64,000 bases of DNA from SHZL01 sp963708905 (GCA_963708905.1 CAVPUV010000060.1:51845-115844), one strand, 5' to 3'. Positions 43,676 through 53,048 are shown, counted from the first letter of the stretch. The notes: generated by a model not told the origin, from the letters alone. Numbers and translations are program-made.

Positions 43676-44518
43676 ATGAGTGAAGACCAATCGAGTAACG
43701 GTTCCGGGCGAAAATCCTGGGTCGACAAGATCGGCAAGGTATTTTCCAATCTGCCCCGGAACCGTGAAGAACTGAAAGAGCTGTTACAGGAATCCTTCAA
43801 TGAAGGCGTTTTGGACGCCGATGCCCTTGCCATGATGAGGGGCGCTCTGGACGTGTCGGAAATGCAGGTTCGTGACGCGATGATACCGCGCTCGCAAATG
43901 GTCGTGGTGCCGGGCAACGGCGATATCCAGTCCTTTCTGCCCAGTCTGATTGAATCCGGTCATTCACGCTTTCCGGTGGTTGGTGAGGACCGGGACGAAG
44001 TCATTGGCATTCTGCTGGCAAAGGACTTGCTGCCGTTTGTCGCTTCGAGGGGGGAGAAATTCGACCTGTCATGCGCTATCCGGCCCGCCATACTCATACC
44101 GGAGAGCAAGCGTCTGAATATGTTGTTGCGGGATTTCCGCGCCAGCCGTAATCACATGGCCATCGTGGTGGATGAATATGGCGGCGTGTCCGGATTGATC
44201 ACCATCGAAGATGTGCTGGAAGAAATCGTTGGCGATATCGACGACGAATATGACGAGCAGGAAGAAGCGCTGGTCGTGTTGCTCAGTCCGAATTGCTACC
44301 AGGTACAGGCGCTGACACCGATAGATGAGCTGAATGAAATCGTCGGCAGTGATTTCAGCGATGACGATTACGGCACCATCGGTGGACTGTTGATGGCGGA
44401 GTTCGGTCGCGTGCCAGATTTCGACGACGTAGTGGTACTCGATAAGCGTTGGGAATTCCGTGTCACTCGCGCCGATAATCGACGCATCATATCGCTTGAA
44501 TTGAATGTCCTGCCCTGA
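43676..44518 (+). CDS. corC: CorC/HlyC-family CBS-domain protein
   Basis: This 280-residue soluble protein has two CBS domains (VRDAMIPRSQMVVV to GILLAKDLLPFV, and IRPAILIPESKRLNMLL to GLITIEDVLEEIVGDI). A C-terminal CorC_HlyC transporter-associated domain follows. It has been linked to magnesium and cobalt efflux and to regulation of other transporters. ATG 43676 starts a polar N-terminus as in relatives; an in-frame ATG ten codons earlier is less likely. The next gene overlaps its stop by 14 bases. E. coli has lnt next in this cluster; here it is absent. Confidence 0.93.
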   Translation: MSEDQSSNGSGRKSWVDKIGKVFSNLPRNREELKELLQESFNEGVLDADALAMMRGALDVSEMQVRDAMIPRSQMVVVPGNGDIQSFLPSLIESGHSRFPVVGEDRDEVIGILLAKDLLPFVASRGEKFDLSCAIRPAILIPESKRLNMLLRDFRASRNHMAIVVDEYGGVSGLITIEDVLEEIVGDIDDEYDEQEEALVVLLSPNCYQVQALTPIDELNEIVGSDFSDDDYGTIGGLLMAEFGRVPDFDDVVVLDKRWEFRVTRADNRRIISLELNVLP

Positions 44519-45725
44519 GCTGGTCAGGATTCGCTGTAAGCAGGTCGCGGCTGCATGGATTCTCTGCGCCGGCCTGATGGTTTCGCTGGCCTGCTCCGGG
44601 GCGCAAGCCCAGGAAGCTTCCGCTCACCCCGAAGTCTGGCTGGTGACGTATGGACCGGGTGAAATTTACTGGCAACGTTTCGGCCATAATGGAATCTGGA
44701 TAAGAGATTCCAGTTTGGGTCTCGACCACGTGTTCAATTTCGGTTTCTTCGATTTCGCCCAGCAGGGATTCCTGTGGCGATTTCTGCAGGGCCGTTTGCT
44801 GTATTTTTCCGCTGCGCAGCCCGCGCAACAGGAGTTTGCGCAATATATCAATGAAAACCGTTCCATTCGGGCCCAACGACTGGCGCTGACCGAACAACAG
44901 GCACTCAGTCTGACGGATTACCTGGTCAATGAAGTGCAACTGGAGAATCGCGAATACCTTTACGATTATTACCGGAATAATTGCTCGACCCGCGTACGGG
45001 ATGCATTGGACATGGCACTGGGCAATGCCATTCAAAGCGATTTCGGGAAGATAGCGGCCGGACAAAACCTGCGTGACCACACCCGGCGTCTTACGGTTGC
45101 GGATTACTGGCTGTATCTGGGGCTGGAATTGGGTCTGGGCTCACCCGTGGACCAGCCGATCAGCCGCTGGGATGAGTTTTTCATTCCCGCGGAATTGGCC
45201 TCGGGTGTGGCCCAAATGGTTGTGCGGCAGGAGCAGGATGCAAGCCCCCTGGTGCTTGAGGACGCCGTGTTGTACGCGTCCAGCCTGCAGCCGCCACCAG
45301 GGCAAACACACCAGTGGTGGCCGCGTTACTTTGCGCTTGCCGCATTGGTGCTGATGCTGGCCTTTTTACTCAGCCGGTTTACGCCCTGGTTGCAGCCACT
45401 AACCATGGCCCGGCTCTGGTTACTCGTTTCGGGTTTGATGGGTTTGGCCATACTCTACTTATGGTTTTTAACAGATCACGATGCCGCCCGCAACAACCTC
45501 AATCTGGCGCTATTCAATCCCCTGTGGTTGCTGTGCTGGGGCGGGCGGCGTTTCTACCTTGTCACCGCTTGCCTGTTGATCGCCCTGGGCGCGGCAGTTG
45601 TGCTGCTGGCGCTGATGACGACACTGCAATATACGGCAGATGTAGTTGCGGCTTTTTTCCCGATCAATGCCGCTGCGGCGTGGGTATTGCTGCGCGCGCG
45701 CAAGGAACAATTGCAAATCCTATAA
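44505..45725 (+). CDS. DUF4105 membrane protein
   Basis: This 406-residue protein has an N-terminal hydrophobic signal segment (~14-35). A ~220-residue periplasmic DUF4105 domain follows (WLVTYGPGEIYWQRFGHNGIWIR, NFGFFDF, YDYYRNNCSTRVRDAL), with a papain/NlpC-like HN...NNC pattern. The C-terminal half has four or five membrane helices (~270-400). The conserved His and Cys suggest a cysteine hydrolase or acyltransferase fold, but no activity is established. Its start lies in the 3' end of corC. Its TAA stop (45723-45725) is supplied by the left end of the miniature element there, so the tail may be shortened or altered. Confidence 0.82.
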   Translation: MSCPELVRIRCKQVAAAWILCAGLMVSLACSGAQAQEASAHPEVWLVTYGPGEIYWQRFGHNGIWIRDSSLGLDHVFNFGFFDFAQQGFLWRFLQGRLLYFSAAQPAQQEFAQYINENRSIRAQRLALTEQQALSLTDYLVNEVQLENREYLYDYYRNNCSTRVRDALDMALGNAIQSDFGKIAAGQNLRDHTRRLTVADYWLYLGLELGLGSPVDQPISRWDEFFIPAELASGVAQMVVRQEQDASPLVLEDAVLYASSLQPPPGQTHQWWPRYFALAALVLMLAFLLSRFTPWLQPLTMARLWLLVSGLMGLAILYLWFLTDHDAARNNLNLALFNPLWLLCWGGRRFYLVTACLLIALGAAVVLLALMTTLQYTADVVAAFFPINAAAAWVLLRARKEQLQIL

Positions 45726-45904
45726 CCCGCATGTTGCACCGGTGCTCGTAGCGAGACGGTTCAGGAGTGCGTCATGGCTGGCTTTCGCGACCGAGGAGCG
45801 CGCAGGCATAGTCGACGCTATGTCGAGCACTCCGACCGAGTGAAAGCCAGACAGGGCGTGCTCCTGGGCCGTCGCAGTAGTGAACTGGTGCAACATGCGG
45901 GTTA
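45723..45904. mobile_element. Miniature inverted-repeat element, family 3 (182 bp)
   Basis: Perfect 18-bp terminal inverted repeats: TAACCCGCATGTTGCACC at 45723-45740 and its complement at 45887-45904. Both tips read TA, as expected of Tc1/mariner-IS630-type target duplication. The inside has further partial dyads (CATAGTCGACGCTATG; GGAGTGC/GCACTCC). The outer bases supply the stop codon of the DUF4105 gene on the plus strand and that of prfA on the minus strand. No coding potential is seen. Confidence 0.85.
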
Positions 45905-46984
45905 AACCCCAAGAGTTGATAACAATTCCGCCTGTTGCTCCTGTTGCAGAGGTTCCACCACCAGGTCCAGGTTGCCGGCAAGGAAATCTTCCAGTTTATG
46001 CAGCGTCAGATTGATGCGATGATCGGTCACGCGGCCCTGGGGGAAATTGTAAGTCCGGATGCGCTGGGAGCGGTCGCCACTACCCACCTGTAAACGGCGC
46101 GATTCAGCGGTTTCTGAGGTCTGCCGTTCCTGTTCCTGTTCCACCAGACGGGCCTGCAACAACGACAATGCGCGTGCCTTGTTCTTGTGCTGAGAACGCT
46201 CTTGCTGACATTCCACCACGATGCCACTGGGAATGTGGGTGATGCGAATGGCGGAATCGGTTTTGTTCACATGTTGCCCCCCAGCGCCTGAGGAGCGATA
46301 GGTATCGATGCGCAAGTCGCCGGGATTGATGTCGATGGCTTCGATATTTTCAGTTTCCGGCAAAATAGCCACCGTGCATGCGGAGGTATGGATTCTGCCT
46401 TGAGACTCGGTTTCCGGTACACGCTGAACCCGGTGCGTACCCGACTCAAACTTTAGCCTGGAATAGACACCCTGGCCTTCCATAAGCACGATAATTTCCT
46501 TGAATCCGCCATGTTCGCCATGGCTCTGGTTGATGATCTCGATATTCCAGCCTTTGCTTTCAGCATACTTCTGATACATACGGAACAAGTCGCCGGCAAA
46601 CAATGCCGCTTCATCACCCCCGGTACCGGCCCTGATTTCGAGGAAAATATTACATTCGTCGTTGGGGTCTGCGGGCAGCAACAGCAGTTGAATTTCCCGC
46701 TCAAGCTCATCCGCCACTTTGCTTTTGGCGCGTAACTCTTCCTCTGCAAGGCGGCGCATCTCAGCGTCAGGTTCGCCTAACAGGTGACGAGCTTCTTGCA
46801 TGGCATCTTGCGTGGATACCCAACGTCGCCAAACATGAACCAGCGGCTCGATTTGCGCATACTCGCGGGACAGATCGCGAAAGCGGCCAGGCTCCGCAAA
46901 CACATCGGGCTGAGACAGCAGGAGCGCAATTTCCTCGTAGCGCTCTGCAACCTGGCGCAGCCGATTGCAAATGGACTCCCTCAT
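45902..46984 (-). CDS. prfA: Peptide chain release factor 1
   Basis: It releases finished proteins at UAA and UAG. The 360-residue protein has the stop-codon reading region HRVQRVPETESQGRIHTS and the catalytic GGQ loop GSGAGGQHVNKTDSAIRITH (SSGAGGQ). The anchor GSGDRSQRIRTYNFPQGRVTDHRINLTLH is also present. The C-terminus (ELLSTLGV) ends in a TAA located in the tip of the miniature element. It overlaps hemA by four bases. prmC, the usual methyltransferase partner downstream, is not here; the element and a convergent gene take its place. Confidence 0.97.
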   Translation of the reverse strand: MRESICNRLRQVAERYEEIALLLSQPDVFAEPGRFRDLSREYAQIEPLVHVWRRWVSTQDAMQEARHLLGEPDAEMRRLAEEELRAKSKVADELEREIQLLLLPADPNDECNIFLEIRAGTGGDEAALFAGDLFRMYQKYAESKGWNIEIINQSHGEHGGFKEIIVLMEGQGVYSRLKFESGTHRVQRVPETESQGRIHTSACTVAILPETENIEAIDINPGDLRIDTYRSSGAGGQHVNKTDSAIRITHIPSGIVVECQQERSQHKNKARALSLLQARLVEQEQERQTSETAESRRLQVGSGDRSQRIRTYNFPQGRVTDHRINLTLHKLEDFLAGNLDLVVEPLQQEQQAELLSTLGV

Positions 46985-48249
46985 TTGTCTTCCGGATCGC
47001 TCGTGCTTCTGAATATCCAGTCTGCAGCCTTGAGAATCTCGTAATGTTGTTCCTCCGCTGCTTCTCTCAGGCGTTGCGTGGGTTCATGAAGAATCCGGTT
47101 GGTGAGTGTGCTGGCCATTTGCGCCAGGATTTGTTCAGGATCCTGTCCCGCCTGTAATCTTTTGAGCGCCTTTTCAACCAGGTCGGACTCGTGCATGTGC
47201 GATTGTGAACGAATGCGCTTCAATGAACGGGCGGCACGAATACCGTATAGCCAGCGCATGAATGTGGTGACATTCAACTCAACATCGCTGCCAGCAGCCA
47301 CTGCGGCTGTTTGGCGTTGCTGCATGTTTTCGTCCACCACCTGCTGCAGATCGTCAATGGTGTATAAGTAGACGTCATCAAGCCGCCTGACTTCCGGATC
47401 GATATCGCGCGGCACCGCGATGTCCACCATGAACATGGGACGATGGCGTCTTTGCCGCAGTGCTGATTTAACCGCGTCCATGCTGATGATGTGAGTGGGG
47501 CTGGCGGTTGAACTGATCAGGATGTCCGCCCGCGGCAAAACTTCGTGCAGCTTGTCGAGCGTGGTAGCTCTGGCGTGTAATTCAGCGGCCAGTTCCTCCG
47601 CCGCCTGCTGGCTGCGATTGACGATTTCGATTCGGGCAATGCCCTGTTCATGCAAATGCTTGCCGCACAATCGGATCATTTCTCCAGCCCCAACGAGGAC
47701 TACGTTTTGCTGCGACAAGTCACCGAATATCTGCCTGGCCAATACGACGGTGGTGTAGGCAACCGATACGGGATGAGAACCGATACCGGAATTGTTACGA
47801 ATGGACTTGGCTGCAGCAAACGTGTGTTGGAACAGGCGGTCGAGAACTTTACCGGCGCCTCCAATCTCATGCGAAATTTGCCAGGCTTCTTTGATCTGAC
47901 CGAGAATTTGCGGTTCACCAAGAACCAGCGAATCCAGTCCGCCGGCTACTCGTATCAGGTGTCGCACTGCATTCTCGCCGGTGTGGCGATAGAAATGCGA
48001 ATCAAGCTGGCCAGCCGGGATATCATTGATTTTATGCACCCATGACAGAAGTTCCTGCTCTGCATGGCCAGCGCACAGGCAATAAATTTCTGTGCGGTTG
48101 CAGGTTCCCAGTATTACCACTTCCTCCAATCCTTCAAGGCCCATGAGTTGCTGAATTTGTTCAGCATATCCAAGGCTGTTGATCGCCACTTTTTCCCGGA
48201 TGTCCACCGGAGCGGTGTGATGGCTGATACCTAGTGCAAGTAAGGGCAT
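46981..48249 (-). CDS. hemA: Glutamyl-tRNA reductase
   Basis: This is the first committed step of tetrapyrrole synthesis, reducing Glu-tRNA to glutamate-1-semialdehyde. The 422-residue protein shows LGISHHTAPVDIREK, the active-site Cys in VILGTCNRTEIYCLC, LVLGEPQILGQIKEAW, the NADPH fold VVLVGAGEMI and a C-terminal dimerisation helix. It is the leading gene of hemA-prfA. It is divergent from the TPR lipoprotein and lolB, the same arrangement as in Pseudomonas. Confidence 0.97.
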   Translation of the reverse strand: MPLLALGISHHTAPVDIREKVAINSLGYAEQIQQLMGLEGLEEVVILGTCNRTEIYCLCAGHAEQELLSWVHKINDIPAGQLDSHFYRHTGENAVRHLIRVAGGLDSLVLGEPQILGQIKEAWQISHEIGGAGKVLDRLFQHTFAAAKSIRNNSGIGSHPVSVAYTTVVLARQIFGDLSQQNVVLVGAGEMIRLCGKHLHEQGIARIEIVNRSQQAAEELAAELHARATTLDKLHEVLPRADILISSTASPTHIISMDAVKSALRQRRHRPMFMVDIAVPRDIDPEVRRLDDVYLYTIDDLQQVVDENMQQRQTAAVAAGSDVELNVTTFMRWLYGIRAARSLKRIRSQSHMHESDLVEKALKRLQAGQDPEQILAQMASTLTNRILHEPTQRLREAAEEQHYEILKAADWIFRSTSDPEDK

Positions 48250-48471
48250 GGGATTGGAATAAGCTCAAGCTGGCCAAGGATTCTGCGGCCAGAGAGGCGT
48301 AATATCAAGGCTGTTGGAGTCGCAGGCTGGGGCAGTTGCCGAGGCCAGCGACACTCGTTGACAAGCAAGGGCCCTCCGGCATACGCCGCCAGGTGCTCTG
48401 CAGTAACACTTGTTTGGTTCAAGCTCAGCAAGCGCGTATCCTTTGGGTCCGCTGAATGCAGGTATTGTTTC

Positions 48472-50211
48472 ATGATTCGACACATTATTGTTGTGACATT
48501 GATTGCGTTATTGCTGATGGCATGTGCTGGACATACCCCGTCCGCCGAAATACCGGATGCAGAATCGTCCACCATGCAGTCACCAGCACCACCGCCTGCA
48601 AGTGCAGCACAGCCAGGCGCAACACCCACCGACAGCGAAGTCATGTACCGCGTATTTGCTGCCGAGTTACTCGGTAATGAAGGCGACCTGCAAGGTGCGG
48701 TCGGTGAGTACCTGGAAGCAGCCATGGAATCGAGTGATCCTGCCATCGCGATGCGGGCAACGAGGGTGGCTTTTGCGGCCCAGGCCTGGCAGCAGGCTTC
48801 TATGGCGGCGGATCGATGGGCGTTGCTCGATCCGGATAACATGGCTGCCCGCGAATCGGCAGCATTGGCCATGTTGGCCACAGCTGATTATGCAGGAGCC
48901 GAACTGCAGTTGCGGGAAATGCTGGCCTTGAGTGCGGACAAAGAAACCGTCTGGCTACAGATTGCGACCTTGCTGGCACGATCTGCCAGCCCCGACAAGG
49001 CCATGAAAGTGCTGGATAATCTGCTTGCGGAGACAGGAGAGGAAGGCAGTGCGGCAGGCTTGTATGCCCAGAGCCAGCTTGCCGTTCGCGCTGGAGAAAT
49101 CGCCAGGGCATACGAGTTGGCGCGTCTGGCTGTAGAAAAGGCGACTGATCGGGTCGAGTTTGTGGTATGGGCAGGTCGTCTGGCATTGGCTCAGGGCGAC
49201 AAAAAGGCTGGTATGGAGTACATGCGCCGGGCCTTGGAGATTCAGCCGCAAGATCATGATCTGACGCTGGCTTACGCCGATTTGCTGGCGCGTGACGGAC
49301 AAGGTGATGTGGCACGCAAAATGATGCGTGAAATGACACAAACACCCGACGTGATGCTGTCGCGTATTTTGTTCGAACTGAGTACAAACCAGGTGAAAAC
49401 GGCATTTTCTCTTTACGAAGAATTTGGCGGGATGACATTTGAGGATGCGCAAGAAAAAGCCTTTTTTCAGGCGCAGGCGGCTGAATCGCTGGATTTGCTG
49501 AAGGATGCCATCGATTTCTATGGCCAGATCCATGATGGTGAAATGTTTCTTCAGGCGACGGCCAGACGCGCCGAGCTGATGGCCATGCAAGGTGATATGG
49601 AAGGTGCAAAAAACACCCTCCGGATACTGCGTGAACAATCTGATCCGGCGGTCGTGGAGCAGTCCTGGTTGACAGAAGCCCGGATATTGCAGCAAGCACA
49701 CGATAGCGAAGGCGCCCTGCATTCATTGGATCTTGCGCTGGAACAGTTTGGCATGTCCGTCTCCATTCGTTACGCGCATGCCCTGCTGGCAGCTGAATTG
49801 AATCGAGTCGATATTGCTGAGAAAGACCTGCGCCTGATCCTGGTCGAACAACCCGACCATGCGACTGCGCTTAACGCGCTCGGCTACACCCTGGCTAACC
49901 AGACTGATCGTTATGCCGAGGCAGAAGAATTGATCAGGCGTGCCTATTCGCTACAACCAGACGATGCTTCGATCACCGATAGCATGGGCTGGGTTGCGTA
50001 TCGCCTGGGCCGGCTCAGCGAAGCCGAGGGGTTTTTGAGCAGGGCCTGGGCGTTGGACAATAACCCTGAAATAGCGGCTCATCTCGGCGAAGTCCTGTGG
50101 CAGCAGGGCAAGCGCGACCAGGCCAGGGAAATCTGGAGCAAAGGCATGGTGATCGATAAATCTAACCAGACACTGGTCGATACAATCAAGCGGCTGGAGG
50201 CAGAGCTTTGA
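48472..50211 (+). CDS. TPR-repeat lipoprotein upstream of lolB
   Basis: This 579-residue exported lipoprotein has the signal peptide MIRHIIVVTLIALLLMAC (Cys18), a Pro/Ser-rich linker to ~55, then helical repeats to the end. At least ten TPR-like pairs can be seen, for example EGDLQGAVGEYLEAAM, GDKKAGMEYMRRALEIQPQ and RLSEAEGFLSRAWALDNNPE. It corresponds in position to the uncharacterised TPR gene between hemA and lolB in Pseudomonas. Its role is unknown; it presumably acts as a periplasmic scaffold. The ATG at 48472 follows a short AGGT. Its stop overlaps the lolB TTG start. Confidence 0.86.
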   Translation: MIRHIIVVTLIALLLMACAGHTPSAEIPDAESSTMQSPAPPPASAAQPGATPTDSEVMYRVFAAELLGNEGDLQGAVGEYLEAAMESSDPAIAMRATRVAFAAQAWQQASMAADRWALLDPDNMAARESAALAMLATADYAGAELQLREMLALSADKETVWLQIATLLARSASPDKAMKVLDNLLAETGEEGSAAGLYAQSQLAVRAGEIARAYELARLAVEKATDRVEFVVWAGRLALAQGDKKAGMEYMRRALEIQPQDHDLTLAYADLLARDGQGDVARKMMREMTQTPDVMLSRILFELSTNQVKTAFSLYEEFGGMTFEDAQEKAFFQAQAAESLDLLKDAIDFYGQIHDGEMFLQATARRAELMAMQGDMEGAKNTLRILREQSDPAVVEQSWLTEARILQQAHDSEGALHSLDLALEQFGMSVSIRYAHALLAAELNRVDIAEKDLRLILVEQPDHATALNALGYTLANQTDRYAEAEELIRRAYSLQPDDASITDSMGWVAYRLGRLSEAEGFLSRAWALDNNPEIAAHLGEVLWQQGKRDQAREIWSKGMVIDKSNQTLVDTIKRLEAEL

Positions 50212-50834
50212 CCCTGCGAGTTTCGTTTGCATTGATTCTGGCGGTGGTGGTGTTTGCCGGATGTACTCCGCTGCGCACTCGTACGGTGGAAAATCCGGCT
50301 TTAGCGCAGGCTTACCAGCTACGGTTAGAGCAGTTACGGGCACTCGACCACTGGGCGCTGGATGGCCGGCTTGCCATCAGTGATGGCCAGGAAGGAGGCA
50401 GCGGTAATCTGTCATGGCTGAACGATGAACGCATCACCCGTATGTCTTTTCGCGGCGCCTTGGGCAAAGGTGCCTGGCAATTGCAAACTGAGGCAGCTGG
50501 CGCTCGGCTGGAATTGGCCAATGGTGACGTCCATTATGCCTCCTCTGTAGCCGAGCTGGTGCTGAATGAGGTGGGCTGGAAAGTACCGGTGGAGGCGCTG
50601 ACGTGGTGGATAAAGGGTTTGGCCCAGCCGGACGATTGGGAGACCCGCGCACTGGATGAGAACGGCCGCCTGAAAAAACTGCGACAGTTTGGCTGGGACG
50701 TGGAATTTGCCAGCTACGGTGAATCGGACGGTTACTGGCTACCGACAAGACTTTCGGCTCGACACGGCGAATATAGCGTAAAAATAGCCGTGCGCGAATG
50801 GCGCCTGGGAGAGGAGAGCGCGGCGTTTGAGTAA
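50208..50834 (+). CDS. lolB: Outer-membrane lipoprotein receptor LolB
   Basis: It accepts lipoproteins from the carrier LolA and inserts them in the outer membrane. The 208-residue protein has a short signal peptide ending in VVVFAGC and a LolA/B-like beta domain with WALDGRLAISDGQEGGSGNLSWLN and WWIKGLAQPDD. The start is TTG at 50208, coupled to the preceding stop (TTGA), with GGAGG about eight bases upstream. It overlaps ispE by eight bases. Confidence 0.93.
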   Translation: MTLRVSFALILAVVVFAGCTPLRTRTVENPALAQAYQLRLEQLRALDHWALDGRLAISDGQEGGSGNLSWLNDERITRMSFRGALGKGAWQLQTEAAGARLELANGDVHYASSVAELVLNEVGWKVPVEALTWWIKGLAQPDDWETRALDENGRLKKLRQFGWDVEFASYGESDGYWLPTRLSARHGEYSVKIAVREWRLGEESAAFE

Positions 50835-51690
50835 GTTCATTTCCCCTGTCTGGCCTGCACCGGCCAAACTAAATCTGTTTTTGCATGTAACAGGACGGCG
50901 TCAGGACGGTTACCACGACATCCAGACCTTGTTTCAGTTGATCGACTTATGTGACGAGCTGCAATTCGAAGTGACGGAATCGGCGGATATCATCAGACCT
51001 GATAGCGACTATGGCGTTCATGAGCAGGAAGATCTTGTTGTGCGGGCGGCCAAACTGTTGCAAGCAGAGACCCAGACCCGCACCGGAGCAAGGATCGGGG
51101 TGCAAAAACACATTCCCCTGGGGGCTGGGCTCGGGGGCGGCAGTTCTGATGCGGCCACGACCTTGCTGGTGCTAAACGATCTGTGGCAATGCAAGCTTGG
51201 CATCACCGATTTGGCCCGGTTGGGGGCAACCCTGGGCGCCGACATTCCCGTATTCATTCATGGTCGGAATGCCCTGGCATCAGGCATAGGTGATCACTTG
51301 GCACCTGTGGACCTGGGTCAGCGCCATTACCTGCTGGTATTCAATCGGCGCTGCATTTCGACAGCGGAAGTGTTCAGGCATCCTGAACTGACCCGTAACT
51401 CGCCGCCCATTAGCCTCGCGAGCGCCCTTGCCGGGGTTGGCAGAAATGATTGCGAAGCGGTAGTGCGCAAATTGTATCCCGAGTTCGAAAGCCTGATGGG
51501 GGAGCTCGAAGCCTGGGGTCATCCACATATGACCGGCACAGGCAGTTGCATTTTTTTACCGATGGGTGATGAAAAAACAGCAATGAGCGCGGCACGTGAA
51601 ATAAATTGCCGATATAATGTGCGCGCTGTTCGTGGGTTAGACAGGTCACCGGTGCATGCAATGCTGAGATCGACGATCCAGAACACTTAG
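50827..51690 (+). CDS. ispE: 4-diphosphocytidyl-2-C-methyl-D-erythritol kinase
   Basis: This GHMP kinase acts in the MEP pathway to isoprenoids. The 287-residue protein has WPAPAKLNLFLHVTGRRQDGYHDIQTLF, the phosphate loop PLGAGLGGGSSDAATTL and a C-terminal MTGTGSCIFL. The start is TTG at 50827 overlapping lolB. lolB-ispE-tRNA-Gln-prs is a conserved order. Confidence 0.96.
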   Translation: MSKFISPVWPAPAKLNLFLHVTGRRQDGYHDIQTLFQLIDLCDELQFEVTESADIIRPDSDYGVHEQEDLVVRAAKLLQAETQTRTGARIGVQKHIPLGAGLGGGSSDAATTLLVLNDLWQCKLGITDLARLGATLGADIPVFIHGRNALASGIGDHLAPVDLGQRHYLLVFNRRCISTAEVFRHPELTRNSPPISLASALAGVGRNDCEAVVRKLYPEFESLMGELEAWGHPHMTGTGSCIFLPMGDEKTAMSAAREINCRYNVRAVRGLDRSPVHAMLRSTIQNT

Positions 51691-51723
51691 CTCCAGCATT
51701 GGGGTTAGCCAGTTTCAGTCAAC

Positions 51724-51798
51724 TGGGACGTCGCCAAGTGGTAAGGCACGGGGTTTTGATCCCCGCATTCGCAGGTTCGAATCCTGCCGTCCCAGCCA
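51724..51798 (+). tRNA. tRNA-Gln (TTG)
   Basis: A 75-base cloverleaf including encoded CCA. The acceptor TGGGACG pairs with CGTCCCA, and the anticodon TTG sits in GGGGTTTTGATCCCC. The T arm is GCAGGTTCGAATCCTGC. It is located between ispE and prs, as in many gammaproteobacteria, and is probably in the same transcript as prs. Confidence 0.97.
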
Positions 51799-51891
51799 CT
51801 GGCTGAGCGCAAAGACCCACAATAGTACAAGGTACAACATTTCACTTATGGGTCCGCCTTCAGACAATATGCGGGCCAGGGGAGACAGCAA

Positions 51892-52845
51892 GTGGCTGTA
51901 TCATCTCTGATGATTTTCTCAGGTAATGCCAACCTGGGGTTGGCCGGTGACATTGCCCAGGAACTGAATGTTGCCATGGGCAAGGCCGTCGTGGGGCGTT
52001 TCAGCGATGGTGAAGTCATGGTGGAGGTGATGGAAAACGTGCGTGGACGGGATGTCTACGTGATCCAGCCCACTTGTGCACCTGCGGCGGATAACTTCAT
52101 GGAGTTACTGGTGATGATTGATGCGCTCAAGCGCGCGTCTGCCGCACGCGTGACAGCCGTCATCCCCTATTTTGGTTACGCGCGCCAGGATCGGCGGCCG
52201 CGTTCCGCGCGAGTTCCGATAACGGCCAAGGTAGCCGCCAAGATGATATCATCGGTGGGGACAGACCGGGTGGTAACGATTGATCTTCATGCCGACCAGA
52301 TCCAGGGGTTTTTCGACATCCCGGTCGATAATGTATACGCCTCGCCGTTGACCCTGGCCGATATTTGGCAGCGCCAATCCCACGACAACATTATTGTCGT
52401 CTCGCCGGACGTGGGTGGTGTATTGCGTGCCCGGGCGATTGCAAAGCGGCTTGATGCCGAGTTGGCCATTATCGACAAGCGCCGGCCGCGTGCCAATGTC
52501 GCCACCGTGATGAATATCATTGGCGATGTCAGGGGCAAGTGCTGTGTGCTTGTGGATGACATGGTGGATACGGCCGGCACCCTGTGTTCGGCGGCCGCTG
52601 CTTTGAAAGATAAAGGGGCCAGCCGGGTTGTCGCCTATTGTGTCCATCCGGTGCTTTCCGGACCTGCAGTGGACAATATCAACCAGTCCCAGCTTGACGA
52701 AGTGGTTGTAACCGATACCATCCCGCTTAGCGAAGCTGCCCAGGCAAGTAGCAAAATCAGGCAGTTGAGCGTGGCGCAAATGTTGGCTGAAACCATTCGT
52801 CGCATGTCGCAGGGCGAGTCGGTCAGTTCGATGTATGTGGATTGA
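51892..52845 (+). CDS. prs: Ribose-phosphate pyrophosphokinase
   Basis: It makes PRPP for nucleotide, His and Trp synthesis. The 317-residue protein has the family blocks GRFSDGEVMVEVMENVRGRDVYVIQ, YFGYARQDRRPRSARVPITAK, DLHADQIQGFFDIPVDN and the PRPP-binding loop CVLVDDMVDTAGTL. The start is GTG at 51892 with GGGGAGA upstream. It lies 93 bases after tRNA-Gln. Confidence 0.97.
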   Translation: MAVSSLMIFSGNANLGLAGDIAQELNVAMGKAVVGRFSDGEVMVEVMENVRGRDVYVIQPTCAPAADNFMELLVMIDALKRASAARVTAVIPYFGYARQDRRPRSARVPITAKVAAKMISSVGTDRVVTIDLHADQIQGFFDIPVDNVYASPLTLADIWQRQSHDNIIVVSPDVGGVLRARAIAKRLDAELAIIDKRRPRANVATVMNIIGDVRGKCCVLVDDMVDTAGTLCSAAAALKDKGASRVVAYCVHPVLSGPAVDNINQSQLDEVVVTDTIPLSEAAQASSKIRQLSVAQMLAETIRRMSQGESVSSMYVD

Positions 52846-52917
52846 GGGTAACCAGGTCGCCTGCGTCGCTGGTGAAGCAGTTCACGTCACGCGCTGGTGA
52901 AACGCTGGTGAAACTTC

Positions 52918-52946
52918 TTTCTACTCCATGCGCCGTAAGTTATAAT
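52918..52946 (+). promoter_or_regulatory. Promoter with perfect -10 for rplY-pth-ychF
   Basis: TATAAT at 52941-52946 is preceded by a G-T dinucleotide; the -35 region (about 52918-52923, TTTCTA) is poor. It is about 100 bp before rplY. The 203-bp gap also holds two or three tandem GCTGGTGAA repeats (52868-52912) and short hairpins. Confidence 0.45.
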
Positions 52947-53012
52947 GCCCGGCTAATTTTTGGAGCCTGACCTGGTCGCGGGTTTGGCAATTTGGCCTTA
53001 CCGGGCCTTTTT

Positions 53013-53030
53013 CCGCCTTGAGGCGGTTTA
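53013..53030 (+). promoter_or_regulatory. Hairpin in the rplY leader
   Basis: CCGCC-TTGA-GGCGG followed by TTTAT lies just upstream of the rplY ribosome-binding site (AGAGG) and after an adjoining GGCC dyad with five Ts. It may act as an attenuator or as a protein-binding leader; the sequence does not decide. Confidence 0.35.
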
Positions 53031-53048
53031 TCAGATAAGAGGTTAATC

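Noticed and set aside
46300..46450. RF1 codon-recognition motif PET instead of the E. coli PAT
   Set aside because: The middle position varies among bacterial RF1 proteins, so it does not suggest altered stop-codon use.
52868..52912. Tandem GCTGGTGAA words before rplY
   Set aside because: Two to three short imperfect copies are too few to call a repeat array and may be chance.
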